From Veillonella sp. (GTDB taxonomy: Bacteria > Bacillota > Negativicutes > Veillonellales > Veillonellaceae): a stretch of 5,000 nt of DNA. The stretch lies in contig NZ_DXLG01000113.1 in NCBI RefSeq assembly GCF_019414865.1, positions 1-5,000 on the forward strand, read 5' to 3'. Positions 3,785 to 5,000 of the stretch are shown piece by piece; within the stretch, counting starts at the first letter, position 1; every line of letters starts with the position of its first letter. The notes beneath the pieces were generated by a model. It was given only the letters and a program-made list of their open reading frames with translations. It did not search any database and was not told the DNA's origin. The position numbers and the translations under genes were made by a program.

Positions 3785-5000
3785 CTATTGATTCAATAGC
3801 TTAACCCACTCCATATACCAAGGAATAAATATAGGTCCACTTTCTAGTTTCTCTTTATAGGTTCCATCTTCTCTCCATTGTGGACCGTTTCTGAGTTTGA
3901 CCGCATCATCAAAGCCTACATATTCAATTATATCTCTCCATTGTTTATGTGTATAAGAGGTCTTACTTTCATCATAATTAATACGATAACTGTAAAAGTA
4001 CACAGAATCTTTCACAACATGACGGAGATAAGACTCTCCATTAAGCTTGTAAGAATCGATCAAAGAGCCTGCGATACCATTATTCCATACGACTGCATAT
4101 TGTGTAGGTGTTTCTAAATCGTTATACTTTCTCAAAAAGGATAATATGGAACTCTTGATGACCGTTCCATCTCGTTTTTCACCCAATATGGAGGTACGCA
4201 CTACACGTATCTTGGCCCCTGTATCCTCATAGGTTCTCACATCATATTGAGTATTCTCTACAGCCTCACTCACTAACTTTGCAGTCTTAGGAACACGATA
4301 ACTGAAATTTCCCCAATGCTCAACACGACTATAATTATCTAATCCAGACAAGGATTCTATAGATGGAATAATATAATTACTCATCAAAACTTCCGGTGAT
4401 TTATCCTGATACGGATCCTCCGTATTAACCCAACCGCCATAACTAATCCCATAGGTAGTCTTTGAATCATTCGGTGTAAACTCCGTATACATTACACGGG
4501 CATTGTTGGACATAAGCTTCCAAGATGCATCGTGCAAACCTGGATATGTATATTTCCCTTCTTCTTCAGCATATTTATTGAGTGCTTTACCATGTGGCGG
4601 CCCTACTACTAAAAATGAACTAAGGCTTCGCACAGCATATAACGGCCCTTTTCCAGACTTAGACTCTACAGTATCTCCACGAAAGCTAATGTTTGGTACG
4701 GATAATCGAATATTCTTATCCCCTTCATGAAGCAATACAACGGTAGATTGAGAAGAATTTGCTAACTCCAACGCCTTAGCCAAACCAGGGCGTTCTCGAT
4801 ACAACTTATCCATCCCAGATGTAGGATTTACAGGTTGTGATTTTATAAATTCACTATAATCCTCTGCATTCTGCTCCCCTACTTTATTAATATGACGATA
4901 ATTCTCATACGCATTGGCAGGAATGCTCGCATCTGCCCCAGGCATAGGCGGCTGTCCGGCTGGCACTTCGATCTGTACAGCACTTACATTTATGGTGAAA
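3785..5000 (-). CDS. Secreted protein of unknown function, 5' end beyond the window
   Basis: The reading frame runs from the stop at 3785 through the window edge at 5000, so the start codon is not seen. A GTG at 4964-4966 could be taken as a start, but the frame stays open upstream and encodes FTINVSAVQIEV, which looks like the end of a signal peptide (cleavage likely after VSA). No Shine-Dalgarno precedes that GTG. The visible part is about 405 residues, polar, with no membrane segment. It shares with the 780-2129 product an early PGAD motif, NYIIPS (N codon at 4376-4378), NYSRVE, FSYRVPK and YAVVWNNGIAG, so the two are distant paralogues of a family I do not recognise. Sequence between the conserved blocks differs strongly, and this protein lacks much of the Lys/Tyr-rich middle of its relative. 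It is followed at 57 bp by the gene for the BamE-like repeat protein, probably in one operon. Confidence 0.8.
   Translation of the reverse strand, partial: FTINVSAVQIEVPAGQPPMPGADASIPANAYENYRHINKVGEQNAEDYSEFIKSQPVNPTSGMDKLYRERPGLAKALELANSSQSTVVLLHEGDKNIRLSVPNISFRGDTVESKSGKGPLYAVRSLSSFLVVGPPHGKALNKYAEEEGKYTYPGLHDASWKLMSNNARVMYTEFTPNDSKTTYGISYGGWVNTEDPYQDKSPEVLMSNYIIPSIESLSGLDNYSRVEHWGNFSYRVPKTAKLVSEAVENTQYDVRTYEDTGAKIRVVRTSILGEKRDGTVIKSSILSFLRKYNDLETPTQYAVVWNNGIAGSLIDSYKLNGESYLRHVVKDSVYFYSYRINYDESKTSYTHKQWRDIIEYVGFDDAVKLRNGPQWREDGTYKEKLESGPIFIPWYMEWVKLLNQ

Noticed and set aside
3878..4730. Two plus-strand open frames (3878-4117 and 4503-4730)
   Set aside because: Both are antisense to the long minus-strand secreted-protein gene, whose frame is supported by homology to the 780-2129 product.
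4964..4966. GTG as the start of the minus-strand gene at 3785
   Set aside because: The frame remains open to the window edge, upstream residues look like the end of a signal peptide, and no Shine-Dalgarno sequence precedes the GTG. The true start is most likely beyond 5000.

Overview
The window is AT-rich and carries Gram-negative-style exported proteins next to strong low-GC-type ribosome binding sites, sigma-70-type promoters and U-tailed hairpin terminators. Base composition, codon use and the flavin reductase family point to a Negativicutes bacterium such as Veillonella. That placement is inference; no rRNA or marker gene is present.

Layout, left to right: a perfect hairpin terminator (1-34); a flavin reductase family gene on the minus strand (52-588, copy 1); a 191-bp divergent intergenic region with its promoter and an 18-bp tandem repeat; a plus-strand gene for a secreted protein of unknown function (780-2129) with its own terminator (2163-2202); a second flavin reductase gene on the minus strand (2286-2822, copy 2), about 82% identical to copy 1 without gaps; a 329-bp intergenic region holding a predicted plus-strand small RNA (about 2881-2988) and the copy 2 promoter (3022-3050); a bidirectional-looking terminator (3092-3129); a minus-strand gene for a small exported protein with two BamE-like repeats (3152-3727); and a minus-strand gene for another secreted protein of unknown function (3785 to beyond 5000), a distant paralogue of the 780-2129 product. 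The last two genes lie 57 bp apart in the same direction with no visible terminator between them, and probably form one transcript.

Two pairs of paralogues are therefore interleaved in 5 kb: two closely related cytosolic flavoproteins and two diverged exported proteins. The flavin reductase duplication includes the promoter: both copies keep a TTGTAT-17-TATAAT promoter, an ATAC-N5-GTAT inverted repeat over the -35 box and the same Shine-Dalgarno context. In copy 2 the leader between promoter and start codon has about 148 extra bases, and these coincide with a complete small transcription unit on the opposite strand (TTGACG-17-TATAAT, about 108 nt of RNA, hairpin plus U7). The predicted RNA is antisense to the leader of the copy 2 mRNA. 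This is the most unusual structure in the window. No mobile element genes, tRNA, rRNA or CRISPR array were seen.
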